Shown piece after piece: positions 27,901 through 35,818 of a stretch of DNA of 45,605 nt (the first letter of the stretch is position 1; each line of letters begins with the position of its first letter). Location: positions 1-45,605 of the forward strand of contig JAWLHU010000026.1 of NCBI GenBank assembly GCA_041690255.1, written 5' to 3'. This DNA is from JAWLHU01 sp041690255. GTDB taxonomy: Bacteria > Bacillota > Sulfobacillia > Symbiobacteriales > Symbiobacteriaceae. The position numbers and the translations under genes are program-made. The notes under the pieces were generated by a model, which saw only the letters and a list, made by a program, of their open reading frames with translations, had not been told where the DNA came from and made no database searches.

Positions 27901-28830
27901 GTGCACCGCACCGACCGGCTCCTTGGCATTCTGCTCTACCTGCAGTCCCGCCACCAGGCGACGGGAGCGGAACTGGCCGAGCGCTTTGAGGTCTCTCGCC
28001 GGACAATCCTGCGCGACGTGGAGGCGCTGTCGGCCATGGGCGTGCCGGTGGAGGCGGAGAGCGGTCCGGGGGGCGGGTTCCGGCTGATGCAGGGTTACTT
28101 CCTGCCGCCTTTGGTCTTCCGCACCGAGGAGGCCTGGGCATTGTTGACCAGTATGCAGGCACTGCTGGCCCACGGGGGTGTGCCGTACCGGGAGGCGCTG
28201 ACCCAGGCCGCTGACAAGGTTGCCGCCGTGCTGGACGCCCGTACCCAAGTGATCGCCGAGCGCATGGCCCGCCGGGTGGGGGTCCATGTCTGGGCGATCG
28301 ACCCCGGTCCCTGGCTCGATGCGCTCTCCCATGCGGTCCTCCACAGCGAGTCGCTGCGGATCACCTACGATGGTCCCGACGGACCGATGGAGCGGGAGAT
28401 TGACCCCTACCTGCTTTACAGCCAGTCAGGCTTCTGGTTTGTGCAGGCGCACTGCCACCTACGGGCCGGAATCCGTATCTTCCGCACCGATCGGATTCGC
28501 TCGCTCCAACCGGCTGGCCGGCGGTTTACCCCTCCGGACAACGTGGACGTCGCCCAGCCCTATGCCTACCGGCGCAGCGGTGAAGCACCGACCCTGGTGA
28601 TCCGCTGCACACCGGAAGCGGCTCGGCGTGTGGCTGACCACCCCGAGTGGGCCGCCCTCCTGCGGCCCGATGGCGTGATCCGGACCTGGGTCCCACCTGG
28701 CCAGTTTGCCTACATTGCCCGCGTGCTCCTTGGCTTTGGACCTGGCCTGGTGGTCGAGGAGCCCACCGAACTGCGGGAACTCCTGATTGAACAGGCCAGC
28801 GCCGTTGCGGCGGCGCAGCAGAATCGGTGA
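27901..28830 (+). CDS. HTH-WYL (YafY/DeoR-like) transcriptional regulator
   Basis: A 309-residue regulator with an N-terminal helix-turn-helix (about 1-60: HRTDRLLGILLYL, AELAERFEVSRRTILRDVEAL) and a WYL domain in the middle (about 135-205; here the signature reads FWFVQAHCHLR). A WCX-type tail (about 225-300) follows. WYL domains sense nucleic acids or small ligands. The GTG follows AAGGGGGGAG and lies 12 bases after rqcP. Next downstream is a DinB-like gene, probably its target or partner. This gene breaks the Bacillus order rqcP-yabP. Confidence 0.88.
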   Translation: MHRTDRLLGILLYLQSRHQATGAELAERFEVSRRTILRDVEALSAMGVPVEAESGPGGGFRLMQGYFLPPLVFRTEEAWALLTSMQALLAHGGVPYREALTQAADKVAAVLDARTQVIAERMARRVGVHVWAIDPGPWLDALSHAVLHSESLRITYDGPDGPMEREIDPYLLYSQSGFWFVQAHCHLRAGIRIFRTDRIRSLQPAGRRFTPPDNVDVAQPYAYRRSGEAPTLVIRCTPEAARRVADHPEWAALLRPDGVIRTWVPPGQFAYIARVLLGFGPGLVVEEPTELRELLIEQASAVAAAQQNR

Positions 28831-28895
28831 CACAACGCTGTCACTCAGCCCCCTGTAGACTGGTGCCATACCAGTTCAAGCAGGAGGGCTTTTTC

Positions 28896-29402
28896 ATGTC
28901 CAAGGCACTGTTTCAGCGGCTCTGGGAAGAGGAGTATGAGTTGACCCAGCAGGCGATCGCAGCGGTCCCAGCGGAGCATATGGACCACGTCCCGTACGCC
29001 GGCTCCATGTCCCTGCGCCGCCTTGCCATCCACGTGGTGACGCTGGAGGAGCAGTTCCTGCGCGGCGTGGCGGCGGGGCAGATCGTCGCCGGCGGCAGCC
29101 AGCGAGACCTGCCGGAGGTAGTCACCCCCGCTGACCTCGCCCGCCATTACGAGGCGCAGCACGCCGCTCTGCGCACGATTCTCGAACCCATGACGGACGA
29201 GTCCCTGGCACGTCCCGTCTCCTTCGCTCTGCCTAACGGTCACCTCTTGTTCGCAGCGCCGGGACTCAGCTTTCTCTTCTCCAAGCTACTCCACCACATG
29301 ATCCACCACCGCGGGCAGTTGCTGGCACACCTCCGGGTGCTCGGCTGCCGAATTCCCGGGCTTTACGGTCCCGTGCGTGAGGAAATGCCTCCCATGCCCT
29401 AG
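28896..29402 (+). CDS. DinB-family putative metal-dependent protein
   Basis: A 168-residue four-helix-bundle protein of the DinB/DUF664 superfamily, often linked to thiol transfer or stress response; its own activity is unknown. Histidines placed as metal ligands are in RRLAIHVVTLEEQFLRG (about 45) and in LLHHMIHHRGQLLAHLR (about 131-147). The ATG at 28896 was chosen because CAGGAGGG lies 6-7 bases upstream. Pairing of a WYL regulator with a DinB protein is a common arrangement, suggesting regulation by the upstream gene. Confidence 0.82.
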   Translation: MSKALFQRLWEEEYELTQQAIAAVPAEHMDHVPYAGSMSLRRLAIHVVTLEEQFLRGVAAGQIVAGGSQRDLPEVVTPADLARHYEAQHAALRTILEPMTDESLARPVSFALPNGHLLFAAPGLSFLFSKLLHHMIHHRGQLLAHLRVLGCRIPGLYGPVREEMPPMP

Positions 29403-29523
29403 ACGACGCGGAGACCTACCCGTGGTGCGGTTAGCCGGCCGGTTCACGCCGGGCTTCGTGGCGTCAGGGGCTTGAGCCCCCGGCGAAATAGGCAGCCCTG
29501 TTGTATGGAGAATAGCAGTCCCC

Positions 29524-29551
29524 TGATACGCTCGATGCAACCGAGCGATCA
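29524..29551 (+). promoter_or_regulatory. Hairpin directly before the ribosome-binding site of a 20-residue ORF
   Basis: TGAT-A-CGCTCG (29524-29534) pairs with CGAGCG-ATCA (29542-29551), with one bulged base and a 7-base loop. The last base overlaps AGGAGG (29551-29556), so the structure could affect ribosome access. Confidence 0.4.
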
Positions 29552-29563
29552 GGAGGATGTCCT

Positions 29564-29626
29564 ATGAGAAGGCTCCTTGAGGTTCTGGCCCTGTTTCTGG
29601 CACTCCGTGGTCCGCGCATTCCCTGA
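29564..29626 (+). CDS. Putative 20-residue hydrophobic peptide
   Basis: MRRLLEVLALFLALRGPRIP is read from an ATG placed 7 bases after a perfect AGGAGG. Two arginines precede a short leucine-rich hydrophobic stretch, so it could be a small membrane peptide or a leader peptide. It lies in the 291-base gap between the DinB gene and the convergent spoVR gene; apart from this ORF, its hairpin and a GGGGC-TTGA-GCCCC hairpin (29467-29480), nothing else is visible in that gap. Coding is not proven; the SD is the only strong support. Confidence 0.35.
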   Translation: MRRLLEVLALFLALRGPRIP

Positions 29627-29681
29627 CACAGGAGAGATGTCCCCATATCCCAAGCGCCATCCGGCTACACAGACAGAAAGA

Positions 29682-29711
29682 TGGAGCCGGGTGCTAAGCC
29701 AGCACCCGGCG
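29682..29711 (-). terminator. Hairpin terminator at the end of spoVR
   Basis: CCGGGTGCT (29687-29695) and AGCACCCGG (29701-29709) form a perfect 9-bp stem that overlaps the spoVR stop codon. On the minus strand it is followed by CTCCATCTTTC, a weak pyrimidine tail. Confidence 0.5.
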
Positions 29712-31085
29712 TTCCGTATCCTGACCTGTGAAGGTGTAGAGGACCCGCTGGCCATCTTCCATGGTCTCCATGTGGACAGGCCTGCCCCAGATATGGTGGA
29801 CGTGCGGGAGCGTCTTCTTCAGGTAGTTGGTGTCCAGTTCGACCCCTTCGAAGGCATGGCGGAGGTAGAGTTCGCCCCGCCTCTGGTAGTCGTACTCCTC
29901 GGGGTAGATATACGGGAATCCGCAGTTGGAGATCTGCGCCACAATCCCGTCTCGCACCTTCTCCCAGCCTTTGGCGGTGATCTTCCACTCGTCACCCTGC
30001 TTGGCGAAGAGGTAGAGATCCAACTGGTCGCAGAGTTCCTTGGTCAGGTAGTTGCGGATGAACGAGACATCGGTCTCGATCTCGCGCACCTCAAAGATCT
30101 TCTCCCGGCCATACCGCTTCTCGATATCTTCGAAGATGTGATAGCCGAGGTGGTAGGGATTGAGCTGAAAGCGGCTCGGGGCCAGCACCCCCGCATGCAT
30201 GCGGGCAAACTCCAGCGATTCGTCGGGGGTGAGGTCCAGGTCTCGCATGATCCGGGCATGCCAGATCGAGGCCCAGCCTTCGTTCATGATCTTGGTCTCC
30301 ATCTGCGGCCGGAAGTAGAGCATCTCCTGCCGCAGACTGGAGAGGATATCCCGCTGCCAGGGCTCCAGGTCCGGTGCCTTCTCCATGAGGAAGAGCAGCA
30401 GATCGTGGGTCCCGGCGCCCTTTCGAACGGCCTCGGCTTGAGGCGGCTGCTCTGTTGCCTTGCCCACGTTGTCAAGGGCCCAGAGATCATCGAACTCGCC
30501 CGGACCTTGCGGCTTCGATCCGTCGGATGGGGTGGATGACGGACGGGGTGGATGAGGGTCCACGTGTTCATGGATCGCCAGGACCGCATCTAGGAAGCGT
30601 TCGACTCTCTCCCGCCCCAGGTCGTGTTCATACTGAGCCGCCCGGTTTGCGAACGCAGCCATGGAGTGGATCATCTGCCGGTTGGTGTCCCGGAAGCGCC
30701 AGTTGTTCTTGAAGAAGTCCGAGTGGGCCAGCACATGGGCAGCGATGAGCTTGTTCTGCAGGAGGGTGTTGTTCTCCAGCAGGAAGGCATAACAGGGGTC
30801 GGAGTTGATCACAAGCTCGTAGATCTTGGCCATACCGTAGTCGTACTGGGTCTTCATTTGGTGGAACGCCTTGCCGAAGGACCAGTGCGAGAACCGGTTT
30901 GGCATGGCATAGGCGCCGAAGGTGTAGACAATTTCGGGCGGGCAGATCTCGTAGCGCATCTCGAAGAAGTCCAGGCCGAAGGCGTGGGCCTTCTCGACAA
31001 TCTCGTCGATTGCCTGGCCTAGCTGGGTGATCTCAGATTCGCTCATGCTGGGACCGCTGGGTGGGGCTACCTTGAGCGGAGACAT
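29694..31085 (-). CDS. spoVR: SpoVR family protein
   Basis: SpoVR is involved in spore cortex formation in Bacillus; its molecular role is unknown, and enteric YcgB is a homologue. The 463-residue protein shows the family blocks FFEMRYEICPPEIVYTFGAY (about 40-59), PNRFSHWSFGK, VINSDPCYAFL (about 92-102), MNEGWASIWHARIM, NPYHLGYHIFEDIE and DVSFIRNYLT. A low-complexity proline-rich linker lies near 173-190. The ATG at 31085 is one base after the TAG of yhbH, with GGGGGGTGAG at the end of yhbH as ribosome-binding site, so translation is coupled. It is the last gene of prkA-yhbH-spoVR. Confidence 0.95.
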   Translation of the reverse strand: MSPLKVAPPSGPSMSESEITQLGQAIDEIVEKAHAFGLDFFEMRYEICPPEIVYTFGAYAMPNRFSHWSFGKAFHQMKTQYDYGMAKIYELVINSDPCYAFLLENNTLLQNKLIAAHVLAHSDFFKNNWRFRDTNRQMIHSMAAFANRAAQYEHDLGRERVERFLDAVLAIHEHVDPHPPRPSSTPSDGSKPQGPGEFDDLWALDNVGKATEQPPQAEAVRKGAGTHDLLLFLMEKAPDLEPWQRDILSSLRQEMLYFRPQMETKIMNEGWASIWHARIMRDLDLTPDESLEFARMHAGVLAPSRFQLNPYHLGYHIFEDIEKRYGREKIFEVREIETDVSFIRNYLTKELCDQLDLYLFAKQGDEWKITAKGWEKVRDGIVAQISNCGFPYIYPEEYDYQRRGELYLRHAFEGVELDTNYLKKTLPHVHHIWGRPVHMETMEDGQRVLYTFTGQDTERRVLA

Positions 31086-31086
31086 G

Positions 31087-32274
31087 CTAGCTCACCCCCC
31101 GTTGGTCGGGCATCTCCGGGCCGAAGAAGGTCCGGAGTGCCTGGTGGACCTCTGATTTGTCCCGGATCATGCTGCTCATGAAGCGGGGATGGTTGATCTC
31201 TCGCTTGAAGAGTGTCATGAGAGTGGATGTCCGGTAGTACGCGACTCCGCCGGCTGTTGAGTCAATCTCGCCGTAGCCGAACAGGTTGCAGATGTCCAGG
31301 AGCTTCATGACCAGTTCCACTGCCCGCGGATTATCCGAGCTAAGGTTGTCCCCATCGGAAAAGTGGAAGGGATAAATGTTATAGAGATCTGGTGGATACT
31401 TCTCCCCGATCAGCTTGAGCGCCAACTCGTAGACCGATGAGCAACGGGTGCCGCCACTCTCACCCTTGGTGAAGAACTCCTCCTCGGTCACCTCTTTCGC
31501 CTCGGTTGAGTGGGCGAGGAAGTGGATCATCACGTTGTCGTACTTCGTCCGGAGGAAGCGGACCATCCAAAAGAAGAAGGCCCGGGCGATGTACTTCTCA
31601 AACTCGCCCATGGAGCCGGAGGTATCCATCATGGCGATCACGACCGCACTGGTCTGGGGCTGGTAGCGGACCTCCCAGGTCTTGTAGCGCAGGTCGTCGG
31701 GCTTGATTCCGGCCATTGGCGGGCGCCCGGCCAGTAGGTTTCGCTTCATGGCCTCCATGATCGTACGCTTCTTGTCAATGTTGGCCTGAAGCCCCTGCTT
31801 GCGGACATCATCCCACTGATACTTTTTCGTGGTCAGGTCGGGCTGCTTCTTCGGGTCGAGGTGGGGGAGGCCAAGGTCTTCGAAGAGCAGCTCGCCCAGT
31901 TCATCGACCGAGAGCATGGCTTCGTACCAGTCGTCGCCGCCATCCTCCCCGGCGCCCTTGCCCTTTCCTCTGCCCTTCTGCTGGGCGGACCCGTCGCGGG
32001 CAATCACCTGGCCCTCCTGGCTGTCGCCCTGGCCCTGGCCGGCCCGCTGCTGCTTCTCCCAGTTGAAGCGGAACCGGTATTCGTTCATCGACCGAATGGG
32101 CACCTTGACCATGCGCTTACCATCGCTGGTAACGATCGATTCATCGCTTATGATATCCGGCAGGTTTTTCTTGATGGCCTCACGGACCTTTTCCAGGTGG
32201 CGCTCCTGATCCATCTGACCCTGCCGGTGGAGCGACCAGTCCTCCCGAGAGATGACATAACGTGACTCTGACAC
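31087..32274 (-). CDS. yhbH: YhbH/YeaH family sporulation protein (DUF444)
   Basis: A 395-residue DUF444 protein with a C-terminal von Willebrand A-like domain: the metal site DTSGS is at 217-221, and FSDGDN occurs later. The middle (about 74-115) is a low-complexity Gln/Gly/Lys linker. YhbH is expressed in the mother cell in Bacillus; enteric YeaH pairs with the PrkA homologue YeaG. The GTG at 32274 was chosen because AAAAGGAGG lies 7 bases upstream and MSESRYVISREDWSLHR then starts as in Bacillus YhbH; the longer reading runs through the hairpin region. Downstream of prkA by 117 bases and coupled to spoVR. Confidence 0.94.
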   Translation of the reverse strand: MSESRYVISREDWSLHRQGQMDQERHLEKVREAIKKNLPDIISDESIVTSDGKRMVKVPIRSMNEYRFRFNWEKQQRAGQGQGDSQEGQVIARDGSAQQKGRGKGKGAGEDGGDDWYEAMLSVDELGELLFEDLGLPHLDPKKQPDLTTKKYQWDDVRKQGLQANIDKKRTIMEAMKRNLLAGRPPMAGIKPDDLRYKTWEVRYQPQTSAVVIAMMDTSGSMGEFEKYIARAFFFWMVRFLRTKYDNVMIHFLAHSTEAKEVTEEEFFTKGESGGTRCSSVYELALKLIGEKYPPDLYNIYPFHFSDGDNLSSDNPRAVELVMKLLDICNLFGYGEIDSTAGGVAYYRTSTLMTLFKREINHPRFMSSMIRDKSEVHQALRTFFGPEMPDQRGVS

Positions 32275-32302
32275 AGAACCCCTCCTTTTCCCAGGGACAG
32301 AG

Positions 32303-32331
32303 CCCATCCGGCGACAGGTGCGCCGGATGGG
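32303..32331 (-). promoter_or_regulatory. Perfect hairpin in the yhbH leader
   Basis: CCCATCCGGCG (32303-32313) and CGCCGGATGGG (32321-32331) form an 11-bp stem with a 7-base loop. It lies 13 bases upstream of the yhbH ribosome-binding site. No T-run follows on either strand. Confidence 0.55.
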
Positions 32332-32360
32332 CGGTCGGGACATGCTTGGGGCGGGGGAGA

Positions 32361-32396
32361 GGTGAGAGGGGGGGTGCGCTCTACCCCCCTCTCACC
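32361..32396 (-). promoter_or_regulatory. Perfect 13-bp hairpin at the prkA stop codon
   Basis: GGTGAGAGGGGGG (32361-32373) pairs with CCCCCCTCTCACC (32384-32396) across a 10-base loop. It includes the prkA TGA. With no T-run it is unlikely to be a standard terminator; with the second hairpin 30 bases away it may set different mRNA levels of prkA and yhbH. Confidence 0.55.
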
Positions 32397-34305
32397 TATT
32401 GAGCAGGGATCCGACATAGCGGAGGAGGTCGTTGGCGCAGGAGACGCAGTAGCCATGCTCGCTCATCAGCCTGGCGACGACGTCGTTGATCTTCTTCAGT
32501 TGCTCGCCATCGGGCGTCCTGGAAGAGGTCGTGATCTTGACCACATCCTTCAAGTCTGCGAAGAGCTTCTTCTCAATCGCTTCCTTGAGCCGTTCGTGGG
32601 AGGTGTAGTCAAAGCTGACCCCTCGGCGGGCATAGGTGGAGAGGCGGATCATGATCTCCTCGCGGAAGGCCTTCTTGGCGTTATCGGAGACACCGATCTG
32701 CTCTTCGATGGAGCGCATCAGCTTCTCGTCGGGCTCATGCAACTCGTCGGTGATCGGGTCCTTCATCTTGGTGTTGTTGCAGAAGGCCTCGACATTGTCC
32801 AGGTAGTTGCTGAGCAGATTCTTGGCAGACTCTTCGTACGAGTAGACGAACGCCTTCTGGACCTCCTTCTTGGCAATCTCGTCGTATTCCTGACGAGCGA
32901 TCGCCACGAAGGTCATGAGCCGTTCCTTCTCCTGCGGAGTGATCGATGGATGCTGGTCCAGGCCATCCTTCAGGGAGCGGAGGACATCCAGCGCCGTGAT
33001 GCACGCCTTCTGTTGCACTTCGCCCTTTTGGATGATGGTGGATGAGATCCGGTTGATCACGTAGCGGGGGTCGACGCCGCTCATGCCCTCGACGCCCTCA
33101 TACTCCCGCTGCAGCTCGGTCACGTCGGAGAGCTTGAACCCCTCGACCTCGACGCCGTCATACAGCCGCATCTTCTTGACCAGGTCCATGCCAGCCTTCT
33201 TGGACTCCTTCAGCCGGCTAAGGACCGAGAAGACCGAAGCGGCATAGAAGGAGTGGGGGGCGACGTGAACATGACCGGTGTCGGCCTGCTTAACCAACTT
33301 CTCATAGATCTGGACCTCATCGGAGACACGTAGATTGTAGGGCATCGGCATAACGATGATCCGGCTTTGGAGCGCCTCGTTCTTCTTGTTGGCAATGAAC
33401 GCTCGGTACTCTGTCTCGTTGGTGTGAGCGACGATCAGCTCATCGGCGGAAATGAGGGCGAAGCGTCCGGCCTTGAAGTTCCCTTCCTGGCTGAGGCTGA
33501 GGAGGTTCCAAAGGAACTTCTCATCCAGCTTCAGCATCTCCTGAAACTCCATCATGCCGCGGTTTGCCTTGTTCAGTTCGCCGTCGAAACGGTAGGCCCG
33601 GGGGTCCGATTCGGAGCCGAACTCCGCGATCGTTGAGAAGTCGATCGAACCGGTCAGGTCAGCGATATCCTGCGACTTGGGATCTGATGGGCTGAAGGTA
33701 CCTATGCCGACACGCTCGGACTCGGTCAGTAAGACTCGCTCGACCGGAACCCGGTCGACCCGTCCGTCATACTTCTCTCGGAGCATGAGCCGGCAGTGCG
33801 GGCAGAGCTCACCCTCGATCGCGACGCCAAGATCCTTCTCGACTTCGGCTCGCAGCTCTTTCGGAATCAGGTGGAGCGGCTCCTCGTGCATGGGGCATCC
33901 CTTAATGCCGTAGAGAGCACCCTCCGGGGTCCGACTGTAGGCCTCCAGTCCCCGCTTGAGCATGGTGACCAGGGTTGACTTGCCGCCGCTCACCGGTCCC
34001 ATGAGCAGCAAGATACGCTTCCGGACATCCAGCCGGCGAGCAGCCGGGTGAAGGTATTCCTCCACCAGCCGGCTGAGCGGCCTGTCCAGCCCATAGAGCT
34101 CGCTGGCAAAGAAGTTGTACCGCCGTACTCCGTTGATCTCTTCGACTCCACTCGAAACGATCATGTTGTAAATCCGGGCGTGAGCAAACTGCGTAATGGC
34201 GGGGTTCTTCGCCACTAGCTCCAGGTAGTTGGCGAAGGTCCCCTCCCAGTGGAGCGTGCTCTCAGACTGACGGAACTCCTCGAGCCGCTTCAGCACACGA
34301 TCCAT
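32392..34305 (-). CDS. prkA: PrkA AAA+ protein / serine kinase-like protein
   Basis: PrkA (YeaG in enterics) is a sporulation-linked AAA+ protein described as a serine kinase in Bacillus, with protease activity also proposed. The protein is 637 residues. Walker A is GPVSGGKS (103-110). CPHCRLML (near 168-175) may bind metal. The arginine-finger region ANKKNEALQSRIIVMPMPYNLR (about 312-333, split here only for description) is strongly conserved. The C-terminal kinase-like domain spans about 400-637 and ends with a YCVSCANDLLRY motif. The ATG follows CAGGAGGAGG. It is divergent from yabP with a 257-base gap and leads the prkA-yhbH-spoVR cluster. Confidence 0.96.
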   Translation of the reverse strand: MDRVLKRLEEFRQSESTLHWEGTFANYLELVAKNPAITQFAHARIYNMIVSSGVEEINGVRRYNFFASELYGLDRPLSRLVEEYLHPAARRLDVRKRILLLMGPVSGGKSTLVTMLKRGLEAYSRTPEGALYGIKGCPMHEEPLHLIPKELRAEVEKDLGVAIEGELCPHCRLMLREKYDGRVDRVPVERVLLTESERVGIGTFSPSDPKSQDIADLTGSIDFSTIAEFGSESDPRAYRFDGELNKANRGMMEFQEMLKLDEKFLWNLLSLSQEGNFKAGRFALISADELIVAHTNETEYRAFIANKKNEALQSRIIVMPMPYNLRVSDEVQIYEKLVKQADTGHVHVAPHSFYAASVFSVLSRLKESKKAGMDLVKKMRLYDGVEVEGFKLSDVTELQREYEGVEGMSGVDPRYVINRISSTIIQKGEVQQKACITALDVLRSLKDGLDQHPSITPQEKERLMTFVAIARQEYDEIAKKEVQKAFVYSYEESAKNLLSNYLDNVEAFCNNTKMKDPITDELHEPDEKLMRSIEEQIGVSDNAKKAFREEIMIRLSTYARRGVSFDYTSHERLKEAIEKKLFADLKDVVKITTSSRTPDGEQLKKINDVVARLMSEHGYCVSCANDLLRYVGSLLNR

Positions 34306-34562
34306 ACGACCTACCTCCTCCTGGTATGATACGGTTCACGAACGTTTTTCTTTAAACTCCAATATCCAACAGCTATTCCTTTTGAATATGTTTTCTGCAC
34401 GTTGAGATAGATTCCTGCTACAAGTTGAACATCATTTTTGGAAAAGTTAGGGCGGTCTCTCAAAGGCAGGTGGGAGCAGGCATACAGGGCGGCCGCAGTT
34501 CATAGAGATAGGACAGGTCCCCGGCCTACCGGGGGGAGACGTTATGAGGAGGTCGCACCACC

Positions 34563-34901
34563 ATGGAGGAGAAGGGGAACCGCTCGGAGGTCCACAGCCC
34601 GGGTGTGACACAGTCACATGTTACTGGGGCAGGGCACAGTCTGCAGATCGCGAACCGTGAGAGCGCCGTGATCACAGGTGTACTCGCGGTAGAAAGCTTC
34701 GACGACGAGGAGATCGTGCTCGAGACGGACATGGGAGGGCTGACGATACGAGGCGAGGAGCTTCATATCAAGCAACTTGACCTGGAACGGGGGCGGTTTG
34801 CTGTCGAGGGGTTAATCAACGCGTTGCAGTATTCGCAGGCCCGGCAGCGGGCAGGTAGGCCGAACAGGAGCCGGGGCTTTCTCGAGCGTCTGCTGAAATA
34901 A
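34563..34901 (+). CDS. yabP: Sporulation protein YabP
   Basis: YabP is a small protein made in the mother cell in Bacillus and conserved in spore formers; its function is unknown. The 112-residue product has the YabP core ITGVLAVESFDDEEIVLETDMGG (about 37-58, cut here), TIRGEELHIKQLDLERG and FLERLLK at the end. The first 25 residues are polar and variable. The ATG follows GAGGAGG by 8 bases. The 257-base gap upstream, shared with divergent prkA, contains a CATACA (34481-34486) that resembles a sigma-E -10, but no -35 was found. Confidence 0.9.
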   Translation: MEEKGNRSEVHSPGVTQSHVTGAGHSLQIANRESAVITGVLAVESFDDEEIVLETDMGGLTIRGEELHIKQLDLERGRFAVEGLINALQYSQARQRAGRPNRSRGFLERLLK

Positions 34902-34905
34902 GGAT

Positions 34906-34929
34906 GGGGGAGGCGCTGCTGCCTCCCCC
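34906..34929 (+). terminator. Hairpin after yabP
   Basis: GGGGGAGGC (34906-34914) pairs perfectly with GCCTCCCCC (34921-34929). Only TT follows, so termination may be partial. Confidence 0.5.
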
Positions 34930-34953
34930 TTGGCGTAAGGAGAACGCCTACAC

Positions 34954-35013
34954 TTGGCGCGCAAATCTCGGCCAAAGAAGAAGGATACTGCGGTCTCACC
35001 GCGAAGAAAGTAG
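34954..35013 (+). CDS. Putative 19-residue basic peptide
   Basis: A TTG codon lies 11-12 bases after TAAGGAGA and opens MARKSRPKKKDTAVSPRRK, a strongly basic peptide. It fits between yabP and yabQ. Such a short ORF could be chance; the support is the ribosome-binding site and the many TTG starts in this genome. It could also be a leader affecting yabQ. Confidence 0.25.
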   Translation: MARKSRPKKKDTAVSPRRK

Positions 35014-35069
35014 AGGCTCGGGTCTGTCCCCTTCTCTCTCCGCATAGCCTTGCGTGGGGGGGCAGGCCA

Positions 35070-35660
35070 GTGCAGCGGTTGGAACTTCAGTTTTACGCCT
35101 TCTTCATGGTCGTCCTGAGCGGGGTTGCCCTGGGGCTGCTGTTTGATCTGCTCCGGGCGATGCGTGGCTACTACCGGCCCAATCGGTGGGTTGCGGCCAT
35201 CGGTGACCTCCTCTTCTGGGGAGCCGCTGTGGTGGTCTTTGCCTCGGGGCTCTTTCTCGGCAACTGGGGCGATTTTCGGTTCTATGTACTTGTAGCACTG
35301 TGTGCCGGTCTGGGCCTCTACTACTGGTTGGCCAGTCCTGTGCTCCTTGCCCTTATGCATATGATCCTCCGCCTGGTGACCTGGCTCCTCGACTTTGTCT
35401 GGCTGCTGGTGCTGAAGTTGGTCTGGGTTCCGGTACTTGCATTCATCAGCTTGTTGTGGCGGATCGCCCTGACTCTCTGGGACTGGACATACAGGCTGCT
35501 CAATCTGGTCTGGAACCTGCTCGACCTGGTCGGGCACTGGCTTTCCCGCCCGCTGATCAAGCCTCTTCGCTGTGTGAAACTCCGCTACTTACTGCTGAAG
35601 CGGAAGGTGAGGCGGAAGCTCCGTCGGTTATTCATGGGTCCAGGACCAGGACGCAAGTAA
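35070..35660 (+). CDS. yabQ: Sporulation membrane protein YabQ
   Basis: YabQ is a mother-cell membrane protein needed for spore cortex in Bacillus. The 196-residue product has the family N-terminus LQFYAFFMVVLSGVALGLLFDLLR (about 5-28) with D and R in place, then more hydrophobic segments (about 42-62, 70-90, 95-150). Compared with Bacillus YabQ, the C-terminal part is extended by a Trp- and Leu-rich stretch and ends in a very basic tail (about 178-196). The GTG at 35070 has GTGGGGGGG about 8 bases upstream. Confidence 0.88.
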   Translation: MQRLELQFYAFFMVVLSGVALGLLFDLLRAMRGYYRPNRWVAAIGDLLFWGAAVVVFASGLFLGNWGDFRFYVLVALCAGLGLYYWLASPVLLALMHMILRLVTWLLDFVWLLVLKLVWVPVLAFISLLWRIALTLWDWTYRLLNLVWNLLDLVGHWLSRPLIKPLRCVKLRYLLLKRKVRRKLRRLFMGPGPGRK

Positions 35661-35676
35661 CGAAATAAGGACTTCG

Positions 35677-35729
35677 ATCCTTCCAGCGCGCATGAGACAA
35701 GAATTTTCTCTGCGCGCCAGAAGGATTTT
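35677..35729 (+). terminator. Long hairpin terminator after yabQ
   Basis: ATCCTTC (35677-35683) pairs with GAAGGAT (35720-35726) and inside it GCGCGCA pairs with TGCGCGC (35711-35717), followed by TTTCC. It should end the yabP-yabQ transcript, so the downstream HTH-divIC genes need their own promoter. Confidence 0.6.
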
Positions 35730-35746
35730 CCGCGTTCCCCGAGAAA

Positions 35747-35818
35747 TGTAGTGAAACTGTAGTTGTCATGTAGTCGATTTGTAGTGATCTTGTACACAGG
35801 CTATCCACAGCCTGTGCA
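35747..35818 (+). repeat. Array of seven hexamers with an exact 11-bp period
   Basis: TGTAGT occurs at 35747, 35758, 35769 and 35780; TGTACA at 35791, TATCCA at 35802 and TGTGCA at 35813, each step exactly 11 bases. The 5-base spacers differ (GAAAC, TGTCA, CGATT, GATCT, CAGGC, CAGCC). The layout, one site per helical turn on one DNA face, is that of OmpR/PhoB-type response regulators; WalR recognises TGTWAH-N5-TGTWAH. It lies 24 bases before the GTG of the HTH gene. Confidence 0.75.

Noticed and set aside
34481..34486. CATACA as a sigma-E -10 for yabP
   Set aside because: No matching -35 lies about 14 bases upstream; left as a remark only.
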